From positions 2,318,501 through 2,382,500 of the forward strand of contig JAJNNQ010000008.1 of the NCBI GenBank assembly GCA_027886175.1: 64,000 nt of DNA, written 5' to 3'. A program made the translations under genes and the position numbers. Numbering within the stretch: position 1 is the first letter of the stretch; every line of letters begins with the position of its first letter. The DNA is from Phylloscopus collybita. Its lineage: Eukaryota; Chordata; Aves; Passeriformes; Phylloscopidae. The notes below the pieces were generated by a model, which was given only the letters and a program-made list of their open reading frames with translations, ran no database searches and was not told where the DNA came from. Positions 62,901-64,000 of this stretch are shown piece by piece.

Positions 62901-63340
62901 CAATAGTGTTGCCTTACTGCAGAGGACCCTCCAGAACCAGAGGGATGCAAGGCAGTTTCCCTGCTTTGTGAACACAAAAGCCCATTTCTAGGATGGGAAT
63001 CTGGACCTGGAGAATAAATTTCCAACATCCTTTCAGTGCTGTGACAATTGTGATCCCAGTCTGAAGAGTTTAGAGCACATTCTGCAGTTCCATACATACA
63101 TATTACTACTCGTGTTTAAAGCATATATTCTTCTAGTTTAGATAGAACTCTGGAGTCTCTACCAACAAACAAATTCAATTTATCACTTGTTTATGATTGT
63201 GCATCAGGCATCTGTATTTTTTCAATGGCATAAGGCAACAGCAGAGCCACAGCAGCTACTCTGAAATGGAACAGCCACAGGAAACTTAATGTGCCTTAGA
63301 GATGTACAGGAGGTTCAAAACCAGAGAACTTCCTTTTTCA
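59970..63340. other. Gene-free noncoding DNA
   Basis: No gene could be supported. The overlapping frames at 62322-62832 (124 and 110 codons on opposite strands) lack domains. No transposon or long simple repeat was recognised. Confidence 0.5.
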
Positions 63341-63341
63341 G

Positions 63342-63413
63342 TAAATGGAGAAAGTAACAGAAAAATCGAGTAATATGGTTGTGCTTGGAACTGAAGGAAG
63401 AAAAAGGAGGGAG
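63342..63413 (+). other. Weak exon-like segment with splice signals
   Basis: A pyrimidine-rich acceptor (CTTCCTTTTTCAG, ending 63341) and a strong donor (GAG/GTAAGT at 63411-63419) bound 72 bp. All three frames contain a stop, so it cannot be an internal coding exon. An ATG at 63345 stays open to the donor, so a 5' exon or a noncoding-RNA exon is conceivable. Matches this good arise by chance in 64 kb. Confidence 0.12.
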
Positions 63414-63419
63414 GTAAGT

Positions 63420-64000
63420 TTTCCTGGCCACGTGTCTCAAACCAAATGGATGTTTTTTAAACAAAGCACCTCGCTTGCTTCGTTTCATTTTCAGGCTGTG
63501 CTGCCTGAGCAAGACAACGGAAAAGTTTAATCTCTAAAACATGAATGCCGAAAATAAATGCATTAGAAAATACCAAGCCAAAGCTATACTGGTGACACAA
63601 ATGTGAAAAATGGAATTGAAATAAACTGTGCCAGAAATCCATTTCTAAAAATATGTCTTTACAGTAGTGATATTTATAAATTTGACATACTCTAAAATTT
63701 AGCTCACTAAAGATTATTTCTATGCAAATATGCATTTCTCAAACCCCGTAAGCGTGCGAAAAATCCAAAACACATTTCTTGAAAATCAATTTCTGTGCAG
63801 TACAAATGTATCAAGTTAGAGGCAGCATGCTGATAAATATTAAAAATGTCTACATTGTGCAAAATGAAAACTTATAACAGGACACAGTGGTACCGTGCAG
63901 TATGTAGAGGTTCAGAGAGAACATGAAACAGCCCCACGGTTTCAAAAGGACTCTGTGGTCTGACATTAGTCATTTTGGTTCTGATAAAGGATGTTGTAGA
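63420..64000. other. Gene-free AT-rich noncoding DNA to window end
   Basis: No gene or repeat recognised. A 92-codon minus-strand frame (63457-63735) has no domain. Confidence 0.5.

Noticed and set aside
1..64000. Prokaryotic systems (operons, CRISPR, insertion sequences, prophage)
   Set aside because: Composition, frame density, CR1 LINE and microsatellites all indicate vertebrate nuclear DNA. No regularly spaced direct repeats or bacterial genes are present.

Overview
This window looks like vertebrate nuclear DNA, most likely from a bird and probably a songbird. It is AT-rich, CpG-poor and interposon-poor, with no long open reading frames, no operon-like packing and many homopolymer or microsatellite tracts. 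The strongest clue to the organism is a truncated CR1 LINE (about 56819-57085, minus strand). Its 3' region matches the avian CR1 consensus as I remember it, in passerine-like form. A MIR-like SINE and the 3' end of an ancient CR1/L3-type LINE fit an amniote, and so does a further old sauropsid-type repeat.

I found no protein-coding gene, rRNA, tRNA or CRISPR array that I can defend. The longest reading frames (about 120-149 codons) lie in slightly GC-richer patches, often overlap frames on the other strand, and have no recognisable domain or convincing splice structure. The window is best read as intergenic or deep intronic DNA, possibly a regulatory gene desert. I cannot name the flanking genes.

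Layout: 1-10 kb is unremarkable AT-rich DNA. 10.12-10.22 kb holds a degenerate 32-bp-period triple repeat. 10.2-23.1 kb is plain, with A-rich tracts at 12.3 and 15.2 kb. 23.18-23.80 kb is a CpG-retaining, enhancer-like patch with a perfect PAR-bZIP-type site. 29.7-29.94 kb is a composite of a palindrome, AT-rich DNA and a (TG)n microsatellite. 31.7-33.9 kb carries three very long A/T homopolymer zones, two of them mutually complementary. 38.64-39.40 kb is a second CpG-retaining patch, interrupted by an A29 tract. 43.43-44.28 kb holds the most interesting object: a roughly 98-bp non-repetitive element present twice in direct orientation, 568 bp apart, about 90% identical with no gaps. 45.26-45.45 kb is a MIR-like SINE and 49.11-49.24 kb an ancient LINE 3' end. 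50.91-50.97 kb is a perfect 27-bp tandem duplication and 56.8-57.1 kb is the CR1. 58.07-58.10 kb is an A-tract followed by a strong G-quadruplex motif, and 59.87-59.97 kb is an old repeat. The last kilobase contains one weak splice-flanked exon-like segment.

The unifying hypothesis is that the window contains several distal cis-regulatory elements, including a locally duplicated one at 43.6/44.2 kb. This is inference: no alignment to other genomes was possible. Repeat family calls come from memory of consensus sequences, not from a search.
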